Part shown: positions 37,753-47,409 of the stretch, one piece after another | Numbering within the stretch: position 1 is the stretch's first letter | Layout: each line of letters starts with the position of its first letter | The notes under the pieces: model-generated | Database searches by the model: none | What the model was told of the DNA's origin: nothing | Seen by the model: only the letters and a program-made list of their open reading frames with translations | Source: Orrella marina | GTDB taxonomy: Bacteria; Pseudomonadota; Gammaproteobacteria; Burkholderiales; Burkholderiaceae_B | Assembly (NCBI RefSeq): GCF_003058465.1 | Contig: NZ_CP028901.1 | Location: 310,001-374,000 of the forward strand | Direction: 5' to 3' | DNA length: 64,000 nt | Translations under genes and position numbers: made by a program

Positions 37753-38154
37753 ATGGCAAACGGGCATCCGGCGTTGTGGCTCAATCTGCTGAGCATTTCG
37801 GTGGGCGCGACACTGGGTGCATGGAGTCGCTGGGGCTTGTCGCTCTGGCTCAATCCTGGTCCTGGCAGGTTTGCATGGGGAACGTTCTGTGCAAACCTGG
37901 CTGGTGCTTATGTAATCGGCCTGGCTTTGGCGTACACGCTTTCAAATCCTGACTGGTCACCGTTGCTGCGCCTGATGCTGGTGACGGGGTTTCTGGGTGC
38001 GCTCACCACGTTTTCGACGTTTTCTGCGGAAACAGTGACCTATCTGGAGTCTGGCAGGATCGGGCTGGCCTTCATTTACGTCAGTCTGTCGCTGGTCGGA
38101 TCTCTTGCGCTGACCGCGCTGGGGTGGTTCACCCTGCACACCCTCAAAGGGTAG
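37753..38154 (+). CDS. crcB: Fluoride efflux channel CrcB/Fluc
   Basis: CrcB (Fluc) is a dimeric fluoride channel. The 133-residue protein has four hydrophobic segments and the signature GATLGAWSRWGLSLWLN, GTFCANLAGAYVIGL and the TGFLGALTTFSTFSAET motif. ATG 37753 lies seven bases after thrC, and no fluoride riboswitch is present, so it is probably expressed with the threonine genes. Confidence 0.93.
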   Translation: MANGHPALWLNLLSISVGATLGAWSRWGLSLWLNPGPGRFAWGTFCANLAGAYVIGLALAYTLSNPDWSPLLRLMLVTGFLGALTTFSTFSAETVTYLESGRIGLAFIYVSLSLVGSLALTALGWFTLHTLKG

Positions 38155-38245
38155 CGGACCGATCCTGGTGCTGGACGATCTTTTTCACATTCGATACGGA
38201 GCCGTGTCGGATGCCCGTCAGTTGTCTACCTGGATGTCCGCGCAG

Positions 38246-39763
38246 TCAAGCATTGTTCCAGGAGGATGCCAGCGCAACGGCCGCTGTCTGGCCACTCACC
38301 ACAGCACCTTCGAGCACCGCCGGGTAGCCGGTATCAGTCCAGTCCCCGGCAAGTTTGACGTGCGGCCAGATCGTATCGTAGCCAGGTCGGCGCAGTCCGG
38401 GGATGGCCGCAAACGTCGCACGCTTTTCTGTGATGATCCGGCTGGCCAGAACATCAGGAATCCGGCTCGCCAGTGATCGACTCGCCTGAACGTTCGACCC
38501 GGCGAGTTCCCGCTGAAGCTGTTTCATCAGGGCGTTCGTGAGAAGGCTTCGGTCAAACATGGAATCGCCCGCGTGACTAATGACAAAAGCGAGCTGGCCA
38601 CGGCGAACGTCGCTGTGCGTTGCACTGCGATCAAACACCCATTGTCCAGGATTGAGATTCGCCTGGGCTATCGCTGGTTTGCACGAGGAGGGTGCCCCTG
38701 GCAGATGACCACTACTGAGCATGAGCATGGGTTCAGGCAGACGAAACGGGCTCTGAAGCTCGATATAGCAGGTCGTGATGGGGTGGAATTCGAATGCAGC
38801 CAGGTCTTGCAGCTGCTTGTTCAGAGTTTCCTGATCTGCTTCCAGTCGAGCGTCAGCAGGCGGGCGAGTCACCCATTTTTCCAGGATGCGGGCTGCGCCA
38901 GCAGGCGGCGTAGCGATGATGCACCCGTCAAACACTTCGCCGTTGACCGATACCTGAGAGGATCCGCTAGGAGTGTCCTCAAGCCCCGGTGTGACGTCTG
39001 TGATCTGTATGCCGGTTGCCAGGCGTACCCGCCTGGCAACGGCGTCAATCCAGAGCCGGGTGAGATCGACTTTCGGGATCAGCAGATCGGTCGCGCCTTG
39101 ATCAGGGCTGAGCAGGCTGTCTCGCAAGACTCTGGCGAACAGGTGCGCACATGCTTTCTCGGCAGGTGTGTTCATGGTGGCCAGACACAACGGAATCCAG
39201 AGTCGCTGTTGTAGATTCACGGGTTGCTTGTGTCGCTGCAACCACTCCAGAACGGTTTCTCCCGTCGATGGCTGCCGGACACCCAGCTTGAGTCTGCCGA
39301 GCAGTGTCAGCGCCCGACTGCGCTCAAGAAAAGACAACCCACCTGCGCTCAGGAGGGCCACTATCCGGGCAATGGAGGGTGGCAGCGATGGGTTCACTGA
39401 AAGCGACAGTGCACCATCTGCAGCGACCAGATTCAATGGCTGCCTGATGTATCTCGTCTGGTGTGGGCTGTCTGGGCTGTCTGGGCTGTCTGGGTTGTCT
39501 GGGTTGTCTGGCGTTTGTGCTGTTTCGACCGGAGCCTGTTCCTGTGCACTGGCCCAGTCAATCAGTCGGAGTGTTTCCCGGTAGGCACCGATGAGCAGGT
39601 GCTGGCCGTTGTCAATCCGGCCCAGTTCCCGGTCTGTCATGCCGCGTGCCCGACCACCGGGCTGGTGTGATATCTCGAAGACGGACACTGCGTGTCCCAT
39701 TTCAAGCAGGGCTTGTGCTGCTGCCATGCCTGCCCAGCCTGCGCCGATGATGGCAACGTTCAT
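38246..39763 (-). CDS. hpnE: Squalene-associated FAD-dependent desaturase HpnE
   Basis: HpnE reduces hydroxysqualene to squalene in the HpnCDE route. The 505-residue protein starts at ATG 39763 with the FAD-binding IIGAGWAGMAAAQALLEMGH and has the C-terminal LAGDWTDTGYPAVLEGAVVSGQ motif of amine oxidase-like flavoproteins. Its start overlaps the hpnD stop (ATGA). A DNP/DSP tripeptide repeat near residues 84-98 comes from a nine-base tandem repeat at 39464-39508. An open extension upstream inside hpnD is not used. Confidence 0.93.
   Translation of the reverse strand: MNVAIIGAGWAGMAAAQALLEMGHAVSVFEISHQPGGRARGMTDRELGRIDNGQHLLIGAYRETLRLIDWASAQEQAPVETAQTPDNPDNPDSPDSPDSPHQTRYIRQPLNLVAADGALSLSVNPSLPPSIARIVALLSAGGLSFLERSRALTLLGRLKLGVRQPSTGETVLEWLQRHKQPVNLQQRLWIPLCLATMNTPAEKACAHLFARVLRDSLLSPDQGATDLLIPKVDLTRLWIDAVARRVRLATGIQITDVTPGLEDTPSGSSQVSVNGEVFDGCIIATPPAGAARILEKWVTRPPADARLEADQETLNKQLQDLAAFEFHPITTCYIELQSPFRLPEPMLMLSSGHLPGAPSSCKPAIAQANLNPGQWVFDRSATHSDVRRGQLAFVISHAGDSMFDRSLLTNALMKQLQRELAGSNVQASRSLASRIPDVLASRIITEKRATFAAIPGLRRPGYDTIWPHVKLAGDWTDTGYPAVLEGAVVSGQTAAVALASSWNNA
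39464..39508 (-). repeat. Five-copy nine-base tandem repeat in hpnE
   Basis: Plus-strand units are TGGGCTGTC three times then TGGGTTGTC twice. They encode alternating Asp-Ser-Pro and Asp-Asn-Pro in HpnE. Three-base phasing means copy changes would lengthen or shorten a loop without frameshift. Confidence 0.9.
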
Positions 39764-40680
39764 TGCGGGCCGCAGGAGTTGTCCGCAGCGTCTGATGAGT
39801 GTGAATGGTGACGTTCGCTCCTGCGGATATGCGCGATGACCGGACGTGCGCCACCAACCCAGTTGCGCCAGGCCAGCCACAGCTTGCGAATCGGTGTGAG
39901 TGAGATCCGCTGCTCAAGCACCTGCCACTTCTCATTCTCGATCTCATCGAGCAGCGTGTAGTAAATCGCGGCCATCATCAATCCCGGGCGTTGTGCACGC
40001 CGATCCACATCCGGCAGGGAGTTGATAGCACGGACATACAGTTCCCTGGCACGTTGAGCCTGGAATGCCATCAACGCCTCAAACTCTTCGCTGTGCCTGG
40101 CATTCAGAATGTCTGCTGCCTTGACGCCGAATCGTTGAAGATCTTCGACTGGCAGATAAATTCTGCCCCGACGTGCGTCGTCGCCCACATCGCGAATGAT
40201 GTTGGTCATCTGGAAGGCGAGCCCGAGGTTGGTCGCATATTCGAGTGTTCGGTCGTCCATGTAACCAAATACACCTGCTGATAGCTCCCCGACAACGCCA
40301 GCTGCGTGCCAGCAATATTTGCGCAAACCAGGCCAGTCCAGATACCGGGTCTGGTCCAGGTCCATCTGCATGCCTTCGATCACTGCGAGCAGGCGGTCGC
40401 GGGTGATCTGGCAACTCTCCAGATGGGGCTGCAAGGCGCGCGTGACAGGATGAGTGGGGGTCCCTTTGTAAAGACTGTCCAGTTCGGTGGCCCACCATGC
40501 CAGCTTGCTGCGCGCAACTGACGGGTCAGTACAGTCGTCGACCACATCGTCGACTTCCCGGCAAAACGCGTAAAGTGCGGTGATGGCCTTTCGCCGCTCT
40601 GTGGGCAGGAACAGAAAGGAGTAGTAAAAGCTCGAGCCGCTACTGGCCGCTTTTTCCTGACAGTAGGCTTGCGGGGTCAT
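39760..40680 (-). CDS. hpnD: Presqualene diphosphate synthase HpnD
   Basis: HpnD joins two farnesyl diphosphates to presqualene diphosphate. The 306-residue protein belongs to the squalene/phytoene synthase family with the first Asp-rich motif FCREVDDVVDDC and the second MTNIIRDVGDDARRGRIYLP. It overlaps hpnC (ATGA at 40677-40682 region) and hpnE, forming a tight operon. Farnesyl diphosphate could come from IspA encoded at 21.7 kb. Confidence 0.92.
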   Translation of the reverse strand: MTPQAYCQEKAASSGSSFYYSFLFLPTERRKAITALYAFCREVDDVVDDCTDPSVARSKLAWWATELDSLYKGTPTHPVTRALQPHLESCQITRDRLLAVIEGMQMDLDQTRYLDWPGLRKYCWHAAGVVGELSAGVFGYMDDRTLEYATNLGLAFQMTNIIRDVGDDARRGRIYLPVEDLQRFGVKAADILNARHSEEFEALMAFQAQRARELYVRAINSLPDVDRRAQRPGLMMAAIYYTLLDEIENEKWQVLEQRISLTPIRKLWLAWRNWVGGARPVIAHIRRSERHHSHSSDAADNSCGPQ

Positions 40681-41507
40681 CAGAAACCCACTGCACGAAC
40701 CAGCATAACGGGCCAGTCGGACCGAACCAGCACCGGTCGACGTCTGAACACGTCAAATTCTACGGCTTCAAGTTTTTCTAGCACACGCAATCCCCCTTGA
40801 ATAATCAGCCGGATCTCGAGCCCGACTCGTCCCTTGAGCTGTTTTCCCAAAGGTTGGCCGAAGTGTAGCAATTCCCTGCATCGCTGAGACTGTTCGGCCA
40901 TCAGATTGTGCCAGTTCTGGTCCGCGCAGCCAGCCTCAATCTGCGCTTCAGTGACGCCGTGCTGTGAGAGGTCCTCCTGTGGCAGGTACACCCGGCCCTT
41001 GCGCCAGTCGATGGCGACGTCCTGCAGAAAATTGACACGTTGCAGGGCAGTACAGACGGCGTCGGACTGTACGAGGCTGTCGCGATCGGTCTGGCGAAAC
41101 AGATGCAGCATGAGTCGGCCTACCGGATTGGCCGAACGCATGCAGTACTGGTCAAGCGCATGATTGGTCGCGTAGCGTTTCACAGAAATGTCCTGTTCAA
41201 ACGCGGTCAACAGATCGTCTAGCAGTGTGATCGGCAGGACATGACGGCTGATGCTTGCCGCCAGCGGCTCAAAGACGCCACGAATCTGCTTGTCTTCGGA
41301 CGCTACTCGTCCATATTCGGCGATGTCGTGCAGGGCGCGTCGATACTCCCTGAGGCGGGTGAGTCGCACGAGGGGCGCATCATCTCCTTCGTCTGCAATG
41401 TCGTCTGCCGAGCGGGCGAACCGGTACAGGTTGACGACGTCGGCGCGAATCGCTCTGGGTAACAGGAGCGAGGCAACCGGAAAGTTTTCGTAATGATCAA
41501 CGGCCAT
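40680..41507 (-). CDS. hpnC: Hydroxysqualene synthase HpnC
   Basis: HpnC converts presqualene diphosphate to hydroxysqualene. The 275-residue protein starts MAVDHYENFPVASLLLPR, a family-typical N-terminus, and has the FARSADDIADEGD first motif; the second motif reads NFLQDVAIDWRKGRVYLP, with Ala-Ile in place of the usual arrangement of acidic residues. It is the first gene of the hpnCDE operon. Squalene-hopene cyclase is not in the window. Confidence 0.92.
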   Translation of the reverse strand: MAVDHYENFPVASLLLPRAIRADVVNLYRFARSADDIADEGDDAPLVRLTRLREYRRALHDIAEYGRVASEDKQIRGVFEPLAASISRHVLPITLLDDLLTAFEQDISVKRYATNHALDQYCMRSANPVGRLMLHLFRQTDRDSLVQSDAVCTALQRVNFLQDVAIDWRKGRVYLPQEDLSQHGVTEAQIEAGCADQNWHNLMAEQSQRCRELLHFGQPLGKQLKGRVGLEIRLIIQGGLRVLEKLEAVEFDVFRRRPVLVRSDWPVMLVRAVGF

Positions 41508-42008
41508 TCGGTAGCTAAGGCGAAAAGGTGAACCGGGACAGGTCAGTCAGAATGTCAGTTAGCAGGCGCCAGGCGCGACCAGATGGTCCAGAGCGAGGTC
41601 CGCGGACTGAATGCGCCAGATGTCCTGAGGCGGCTTGTCGGACGCACGAGTGCAGGCGGATGACAATCCGGCAGGTGTCTGGCGTCTATTACTACCTGAC
41701 TGCAACCTGACAAATGCAATCCCGGCCATTGTAGTCGGCTGTCCTGCCGATGCAGGAATGCCAGGGAAAGGCACATGGTTCGCCGTTGGCCGCAAGAAGT
41801 GGCCGTGGCGGATTCGGGCCGATTCGACAGCACTTGCATCAATAGAACAGTAGACTTGCGATCCTTGCAACAGGTTCCCTGCGGCATGTTGTCAGAAGCT
41901 CTGCCAGTCAGCGTGGTTTGGCCGCCATGCAGTTGTCACTAAAGGCTAGTTCGCTTACTCGGTCCGGCTAAGGTAGGTTAGACTAACCGGGATTGAGGAA
42001 TTTTCTGC
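41508..42008. other. Intergenic region between divergent hpnC and alr
   Basis: About 500 bases carry no credible ORF. Promoters for hpnCDE and alr should lie here. GAGGAA about nine bases before 42009 is the alr ribosome-binding site. Confidence 0.4.
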
Positions 42009-43250
42009 ATGACACGTCCCATTCGATTACTGATCAATCCCGCCGCCATGACGCATAACCTCGGTCGAGTCCGGGATCTGTTGCGTCAGGCATCCAGTGA
42101 TTTCCCCAGTACGCCAAGGGTCTGGGCCGTGATCAAGGCAGATGCCTACGGCCATGGAATCGAGACGGCGGTCGGTGCCTTTGCGACCGCTGATGGCTTG
42201 GCCATGCTGGACTTCGAGGAAGCCATCCGTTCACGCAAGGCGGGCTGGACAAAGCCGATCCTGATGCTTGAGGGCGCGTTCGATCAGGCCGATCTGCAGG
42301 CTTGCGAACGCTATGACCTGTGCCCGGTGGTTCATGAGCAGGGTCAGATCGACATGATCGACGCTCATCGTTTTGACAGGTCCATCCATGTCTACCTGAA
42401 ACTCGATACTGGTATGCATCGGCTCGGGTTCCCTCCCGATCGGTATCGGCAGGCATTTGATGTACTTTGCGGTTTGCAGGCAGCCGGCAAGCTGGCATCC
42501 ATTGGGCACATGACGCACTTTGCGTGCGCGGATGAGCCCGATGGCATCGATGTTCCGCTGGAAGTATTCAACGGGGTGGTGCAGGGGTTGCCCGGGTTGC
42601 GATGCGTGGCCAATTCGGCTGCCGTGCTGGCACACACACGCAAGATGATCGAGATGGTTGATTCGGGTGCGGTCGCTGGAGAGGGTCGCGTCTTGTCTGT
42701 ACCGCCAGGCGGGACTGCTTCTCCTGCTAGCTGGGTGCGTCCAGGCATCTGTCTCTACGGTGCCAGTCCGCTGGTGGACAGGCCCGCCAATCAACTCGGC
42801 CTGCAGGCATCAATGACGCTTGTTTCGCGCGTGTTGAGTGTGCGGGTGGTGCGTGCGGGCGAAGGCATTGGCTACAGCTATCTTTACCGGGCCCGGCAGG
42901 ACATGCGTGTCGCCGTGGTTGCTTGCGGATATGCCGATGGTTATCCGCGTCACGCCCCAAGCGGCACACCCATTGTGGTTAATGGCCAGCGAGCCACACT
43001 GGCGGGCCGAGTCTCGATGGACATGCTCACGGTTGACGTGTCTCATTTGCCCAGAGTGGATGTGGGTGATGAGGTGATCCTATGGGGGAAGGCGGCCCGA
43101 GCATCGATGAAGTGGCTCAGGCCAGCGAAACCATCGGTTATGAGCTTCTCACAGCGGTCACGCCAAGGGTGCCACGAGTGTTTGTCTGAGGGCTGTGTCT
43201 GGCATCTGCCTCTGGCGCCTGGGCTGGATCCGGTGTCTCTTGCCTGCTGA
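42009..43250 (+). CDS. alr: Alanine racemase Alr, C-terminus altered by a one-base frameshift
   Basis: Alr interconverts L- and D-alanine for peptidoglycan. The PLP lysine motif AVIKADAYGHG near residue 40, HVYLKLDTGMHRLGF and the catalytic Tyr region GEGIGYSYLYRA are intact. After about residue 358, in the five-G run 43084-43088, the literal frame runs into an unrelated tail ending at 43250 (413 residues). One extra G gives GEGGPSIDEVAQASETIGY and then ELLTAVTPRVPRVFV, the conserved family C-terminus, with a TGA at 43187-43189 (393 residues). The true gene end is therefore probably 43189, and the break may be a homopolymer error. Confidence 0.88.
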   Translation: MTRPIRLLINPAAMTHNLGRVRDLLRQASSDFPSTPRVWAVIKADAYGHGIETAVGAFATADGLAMLDFEEAIRSRKAGWTKPILMLEGAFDQADLQACERYDLCPVVHEQGQIDMIDAHRFDRSIHVYLKLDTGMHRLGFPPDRYRQAFDVLCGLQAAGKLASIGHMTHFACADEPDGIDVPLEVFNGVVQGLPGLRCVANSAAVLAHTRKMIEMVDSGAVAGEGRVLSVPPGGTASPASWVRPGICLYGASPLVDRPANQLGLQASMTLVSRVLSVRVVRAGEGIGYSYLYRARQDMRVAVVACGYADGYPRHAPSGTPIVVNGQRATLAGRVSMDMLTVDVSHLPRVDVGDEVILWGKAARASMKWLRPAKPSVMSFSQRSRQGCHECLSEGCVWHLPLAPGLDPVSLAC

Positions 43251-43474
43251 CAGATGGCAGGTGACAGGTGACAGGGCTGTTCAGGCCCGCGTTGCGCCGC
43301 CCGTGTAATCTTTGTGTTCCGTCTGATATGGGCTGGCTGGACTGCTGGGTATCGCGATCCGAGCGTATCGTGTGTCCCGGGTCCAGGGGTTGCCCCGGAT
43401 GTCGGGGCTCGCCAGTCAGCCGGCTTTCACCATTTTTCTGCCAGTTGCAGTTGTCTACTCGAGAACAGGATCAG

Positions 43475-44842
43475 ATGTCCAAGATCAGGACCCGCTATGT
43501 TTGTCAGGCATGCGGAGCAACCAGTCCCAAATGGCTGGGACAGTGCTCAGGATGCCAGGCATGGAACACCCTTGAAGAAACGCGTGTAAACGAGACACCT
43601 GTCGCGGCCCATCGCTACGAGTCGATGAGCGGTAGTCAGGCGCAGTTGCAGCGACTGGCTGACGTGCAGGCGCGTGAGCTGCCACGCATGCCGACCGGCA
43701 TTCACGAATTTGACCGCGTGCTGGGCGGTGGTCTGGTGACCGGGGCAGTGGTACTGATTGGTGGTGATCCTGGAATCGGTAAATCTACGTTGCTGCTGCA
43801 AGCGCTCGCAGCAATCTCCCAGACTGCGCGTGTCCTGTATGTCACGGGTGAAGAGTCGCCAGACCAGGTCGCCTTGCGTGCCAGGCGCCTCGGTGTGGAT
43901 GGCGCGGCAGTCGATCTGTTACCGGAAATCCGGCTGGATCTGATCGAAGCCCAGTTGCGCGATCACCCACCCGCTGTTGCCGTGATTGATTCCATCCAGA
44001 CCATCTACAGCGCCCAGCTGAGTGCTGCCCCGGGTTCTGTGTCGCAGGTGCGCGAGTGTGCTGCACAGTTGACCCGTCTTGCGAAGCAGAGCGGGGTGCC
44101 TATCGTCATGATCGGACACGTCACCAAGGACGGTTCGCTGGCAGGTCCGCGCGTGCTGGAGCATATGGTCGATACGGTACTGTATTTTGAGGGGGATACC
44201 CACTCTTCGTTTCGTCTGGTCCGGGCGTTCAAGAACCGGTTCGGCGCGGTCAACGAACTGGGTGTTTTTGCGATGACCGACCGAGGCTTGCGAGGTGTTG
44301 CGAACCCTTCTGCACTTTTTCTGTCACAACACTCGCGCGATGTTGCTGGTTCCTGCGTGATGGCGACACAGGAAGGGACTCGCCCGCTTCTGGTGGAGAT
44401 CCAGGCGCTGGTCGATACCGCGCATGTGCCGAATCCGCGCCGCCTTGCGCTGGGTCTGGAAGGTCATCGGCTGGCGATGCTGCTGGCAGTGTTACACCGC
44501 CATGCAGGCGTATCGACCGCTGACCAGGACGTGTTCGTCAATGCCGTCGGTGGCGTGCGCATCACCGAGCCAGGCGCAGACTTGCCCATTTTGCTGGCGA
44601 TTCTGTCCTCGCTCAAGGATCGGGCACTGCCCGCAGGGCTTGTGTCGTTTGGCGAGATTGGACTCGCAGGTGAAGTCAGGCCGGCTGTTCGCGGTCAGGA
44701 GCGTTTGCGCGAGGCGGCCAAGCTCGGGTTTTCTGTGGCGATCGTCCCTGCCGCTAACGCTCCCAAGCAGGCAATCGAAGGATTGCGTGTGATTCCGGTC
44801 AGCCGATTGCAAGAAGCGATTGATGCTGTGCGAGGGTTGTAG
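43475..44842 (+). CDS. radA: DNA repair protein RadA
   Basis: RadA is a RecA-like branch-migration helicase in recombination. ATG 43475 (MSKIRTRYVCQACGATSPKWLGQC less its end) opens with the zinc finger; the upstream open frame is not conserved. The 455-residue protein has Walker A GGDPGIGKSTLL, the RadA-specific KNRFGAVNELGVFAM motif and a Lon-like C-terminal domain. alr-radA adjacency is common in this group. Confidence 0.96.
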   Translation: MSKIRTRYVCQACGATSPKWLGQCSGCQAWNTLEETRVNETPVAAHRYESMSGSQAQLQRLADVQARELPRMPTGIHEFDRVLGGGLVTGAVVLIGGDPGIGKSTLLLQALAAISQTARVLYVTGEESPDQVALRARRLGVDGAAVDLLPEIRLDLIEAQLRDHPPAVAVIDSIQTIYSAQLSAAPGSVSQVRECAAQLTRLAKQSGVPIVMIGHVTKDGSLAGPRVLEHMVDTVLYFEGDTHSSFRLVRAFKNRFGAVNELGVFAMTDRGLRGVANPSALFLSQHSRDVAGSCVMATQEGTRPLLVEIQALVDTAHVPNPRRLALGLEGHRLAMLLAVLHRHAGVSTADQDVFVNAVGGVRITEPGADLPILLAILSSLKDRALPAGLVSFGEIGLAGEVRPAVRGQERLREAAKLGFSVAIVPAANAPKQAIEGLRVIPVSRLQEAIDAVRGL

Positions 44843-44910
44843 CCGTTTCACAGTGCAGAAATGCTAGCCAAGCAATCATAAAACAACGCAATACAGGAAC
44901 GGACGCTGAT

Positions 44911-47409
44911 ATGACAGGGAAGTGGGTGAAGTTCGGATTCAAACAGACCTGGCGCGATGTTCGCGCAGGTGACCTGCGTCTGCTGGCGCTGGCAGTGGTG
45001 ATTGCGGTCGCCGCTGTGAGTAGTGTCGGATTCTTGTCAGATCGTGTCGGACGCGCGCTTGAGCGTGATGCTGCGCGGATGCTGGGCGCGGACCTGGTGC
45101 TCGAGACGCCGGAGCAAGCCAGTCAGCAGTGGCTCGATGAGGCGCGCGACAGAGGACTGTCAGCTATCAGGGTCTGGCGGTTTCCTTCCATGGTGGGCTC
45201 AGCCGATGGCGACCTGCAACTGGCTTCCATCAAGGTTGTCGAGTCTGGCTATCCCCTACGGGGGGAGTTGCGCACAACGCGGTCGCTGACAGAACCTGAC
45301 GAGGTCACAACCAGTGCGCCCGAGACTGGCGAGGTCTGGGTGGATCCACAGTTGCTGGCGCTCACGGGACTGTCAGTTGGGGAGACTCTGCAAGTCGGGC
45401 GCAAGGCGTTGCGAATCGACCGTGCCATCACCTACGAGCCGGACCGAGGTGTCCAGTTCGTCAACGTTGCACCCAGGGTGCTGATGCGTGCGGAGGATCT
45501 GGTCGACGCCGGATTGCTGGGCGAAGGGAGTCGCGTAGGACACTCGATGCTGGTGGCGGGGGACGAGCTGGCGGTTGGTGCCTACCGGGAGTGGCTGCGA
45601 CCACAGCTTGACGTTGCCCAGAAGATTCTGACACTGGACGAAGGCCGGCCAGAAGTCCGGCGTACGCTGGATCGAGCCCAGCAGTTCCTGACTTTAGTGG
45701 TGATGATTGCCGTGCTCATTGCTGCCGTTGCCATTGCCCTGGGCGCGCGGCGGTTCAGTCAGCGCCAGCAGTCTGCAGTGGCCGTGATGCGCTGCGTGGG
45801 GGCGACCCAGTCAACCGTGCGCAATGTACTCATGCTGGAGTTTGCCCTGGTGGCACTCGCCGGCTCGCTGGTCGGTCTTCTGATTGGCTGGGTTGCGCAG
45901 ATGGGTCTGGTCAGTGTGATGCAGGAACTGGTTTCCGATGAGCTGCCCGGTGTCGGGCTTATGCCGGCTTTGCAGGGCATCTACGCCGGGTTCTGGTTGC
46001 TGTTTTCGTTTTCGGTGCCGCCGTTGCAAGCTTTGAGCCGGGTGTCGCCAGCGCAGATTTTTCGTCGCGATGTGCCCGCGTTTCCTCTGCACAGTGTCAT
46101 GGGTTACCTGCTGGCATTCGGCGGTTTTGCCTTGCTCATGTGGTGGATCGCTGGTGATCCAAAGTACGGCTTCGGACTTGCGGCAGGCTTTGTCGGCGCA
46201 GCGGTGCTGTTCAGTCTGCTCGGTGTGGTGGCGTTAAAAGTGGTTGACAGTCTGCGTGGCGTGCTGGGTCGTCGTGTCCACTGGCGCTTTGCGATGGCAG
46301 GACTGGTGCGTCGAAAAGGGGCGACGATTGCGCAGGTCAGCGCACTGGCGGTTGGCATGATGGCGATTCTGCTCCTGACGATTGTGAGGACCGATTTGCT
46401 CCAGGGCTGGCAGCAGACACTTCCACCGGATGCGCCGAACCGCTTCCTGATCAACATTCAGCCAGATCAGGTGCAGCCCGTGCGGCAGACGCTGGCCAAG
46501 GCTCAGCTCGATGACCTGACCTTTTATCCGATGGTGCGCGGCCGTCTGATCGAGCGCAACGACAAGGCCCTGCTGGTAGAGGACTTCGAGTCCCCGCGGG
46601 CACAGCGACTGCTGCAACGTGACTTCAATCTTTCGTACGCAGCTTCGCTGGAGAATAATGGACGGATCATTGCTGGTCGCGAGTTTGACCCCGAGGCATT
46701 CGAGGTTTCTATGGAGACCGACATCGCGACCGATCTTGGGCTTTCTCTTGGTGACGAGATCGTGTTCGAGATTGCCGGACAACCGGTCAAGGTGCGCATC
46801 ACCAGCTTGCGCCAGGTGGACTGGGACTCAATGCGTCCCAACTTCTTTGCGGTGCTCACGCCTGCCGCGCTCGATCGTCAGCCGCAGACCTTCATTACCT
46901 CGTTTCACCTGCCGCTTGAGCAGGCCGCGCTGACACAGACGCTTGTCAGGACGTATCCTAATCTGACCGTATTTGACGTGGGCGCAGTCCTCTCGCAGTT
47001 GCAGTCAGTGCTTGACAGGGTGTCGGTTGCGATTCAGGGATTGTTCGTCTTTGCCATCCTGGCTGGCGCGGTGGTTCTGGCTGCTGCCCTGAGTTCAAGC
47101 CGCGACGAAAGGGTGCGCGAAGCTGCCCTGCTGCGCGCGATCGGTGCGACCAACCGCCAGCTGGCATCAGCCCAGCGTATCGAACTGCTCTTTATCGGCG
47201 CAATGGCAGGGCTGCTCGCGGCCACAGGTGCGACACTGGCTGCGTGGGCCTTGTCTGTCTGGGTGTTTGAGTTTGCGATGCAATGGTCGATCACACCCTG
47301 GGTACTTGGCCTGGCGGTCTGCATGCCGGGTGCCTGGCTGGCCGGGTCGATTGTGTTGCGGGGTGTGCTGCGCAGCCCACCCTTGTTGATTCTGCGAAAC
47401 GAGGCCTAA
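44911..47409 (+). CDS. FtsX-like ABC transporter permease, YbbP family
   Basis: The 832-residue protein resembles YbbP, a permease of the MacB/FtsX type. It has an N-terminal membrane segment (about 24-44), a periplasmic domain, a first FtsX core (VVMIAVLIAAVAIALGARRF; VMRCVGATQSTVRNVL), a second core near the C-terminus (REAALLRAIGATNRQLASAQ) and about eight to ten hydrophobic helices. Its usual ATPase partner YbbA is not adjacent here. The substrate is unknown; release of lipids or lipoproteins has been suggested for the family. Confidence 0.88.
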   Translation: MTGKWVKFGFKQTWRDVRAGDLRLLALAVVIAVAAVSSVGFLSDRVGRALERDAARMLGADLVLETPEQASQQWLDEARDRGLSAIRVWRFPSMVGSADGDLQLASIKVVESGYPLRGELRTTRSLTEPDEVTTSAPETGEVWVDPQLLALTGLSVGETLQVGRKALRIDRAITYEPDRGVQFVNVAPRVLMRAEDLVDAGLLGEGSRVGHSMLVAGDELAVGAYREWLRPQLDVAQKILTLDEGRPEVRRTLDRAQQFLTLVVMIAVLIAAVAIALGARRFSQRQQSAVAVMRCVGATQSTVRNVLMLEFALVALAGSLVGLLIGWVAQMGLVSVMQELVSDELPGVGLMPALQGIYAGFWLLFSFSVPPLQALSRVSPAQIFRRDVPAFPLHSVMGYLLAFGGFALLMWWIAGDPKYGFGLAAGFVGAAVLFSLLGVVALKVVDSLRGVLGRRVHWRFAMAGLVRRKGATIAQVSALAVGMMAILLLTIVRTDLLQGWQQTLPPDAPNRFLINIQPDQVQPVRQTLAKAQLDDLTFYPMVRGRLIERNDKALLVEDFESPRAQRLLQRDFNLSYAASLENNGRIIAGREFDPEAFEVSMETDIATDLGLSLGDEIVFEIAGQPVKVRITSLRQVDWDSMRPNFFAVLTPAALDRQPQTFITSFHLPLEQAALTQTLVRTYPNLTVFDVGAVLSQLQSVLDRVSVAIQGLFVFAILAGAVVLAAALSSSRDERVREAALLRAIGATNRQLASAQRIELLFIGAMAGLLAATGATLAAWALSVWVFEFAMQWSITPWVLGLAVCMPGAWLAGSIVLRGVLRSPPLLILRNEA

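Noticed and set aside
39464..39508. Repeat cluster considered as a CRISPR remnant
   Set aside because: Units are nine bases, directly adjacent without spacers, and lie in the hpnE coding frame.
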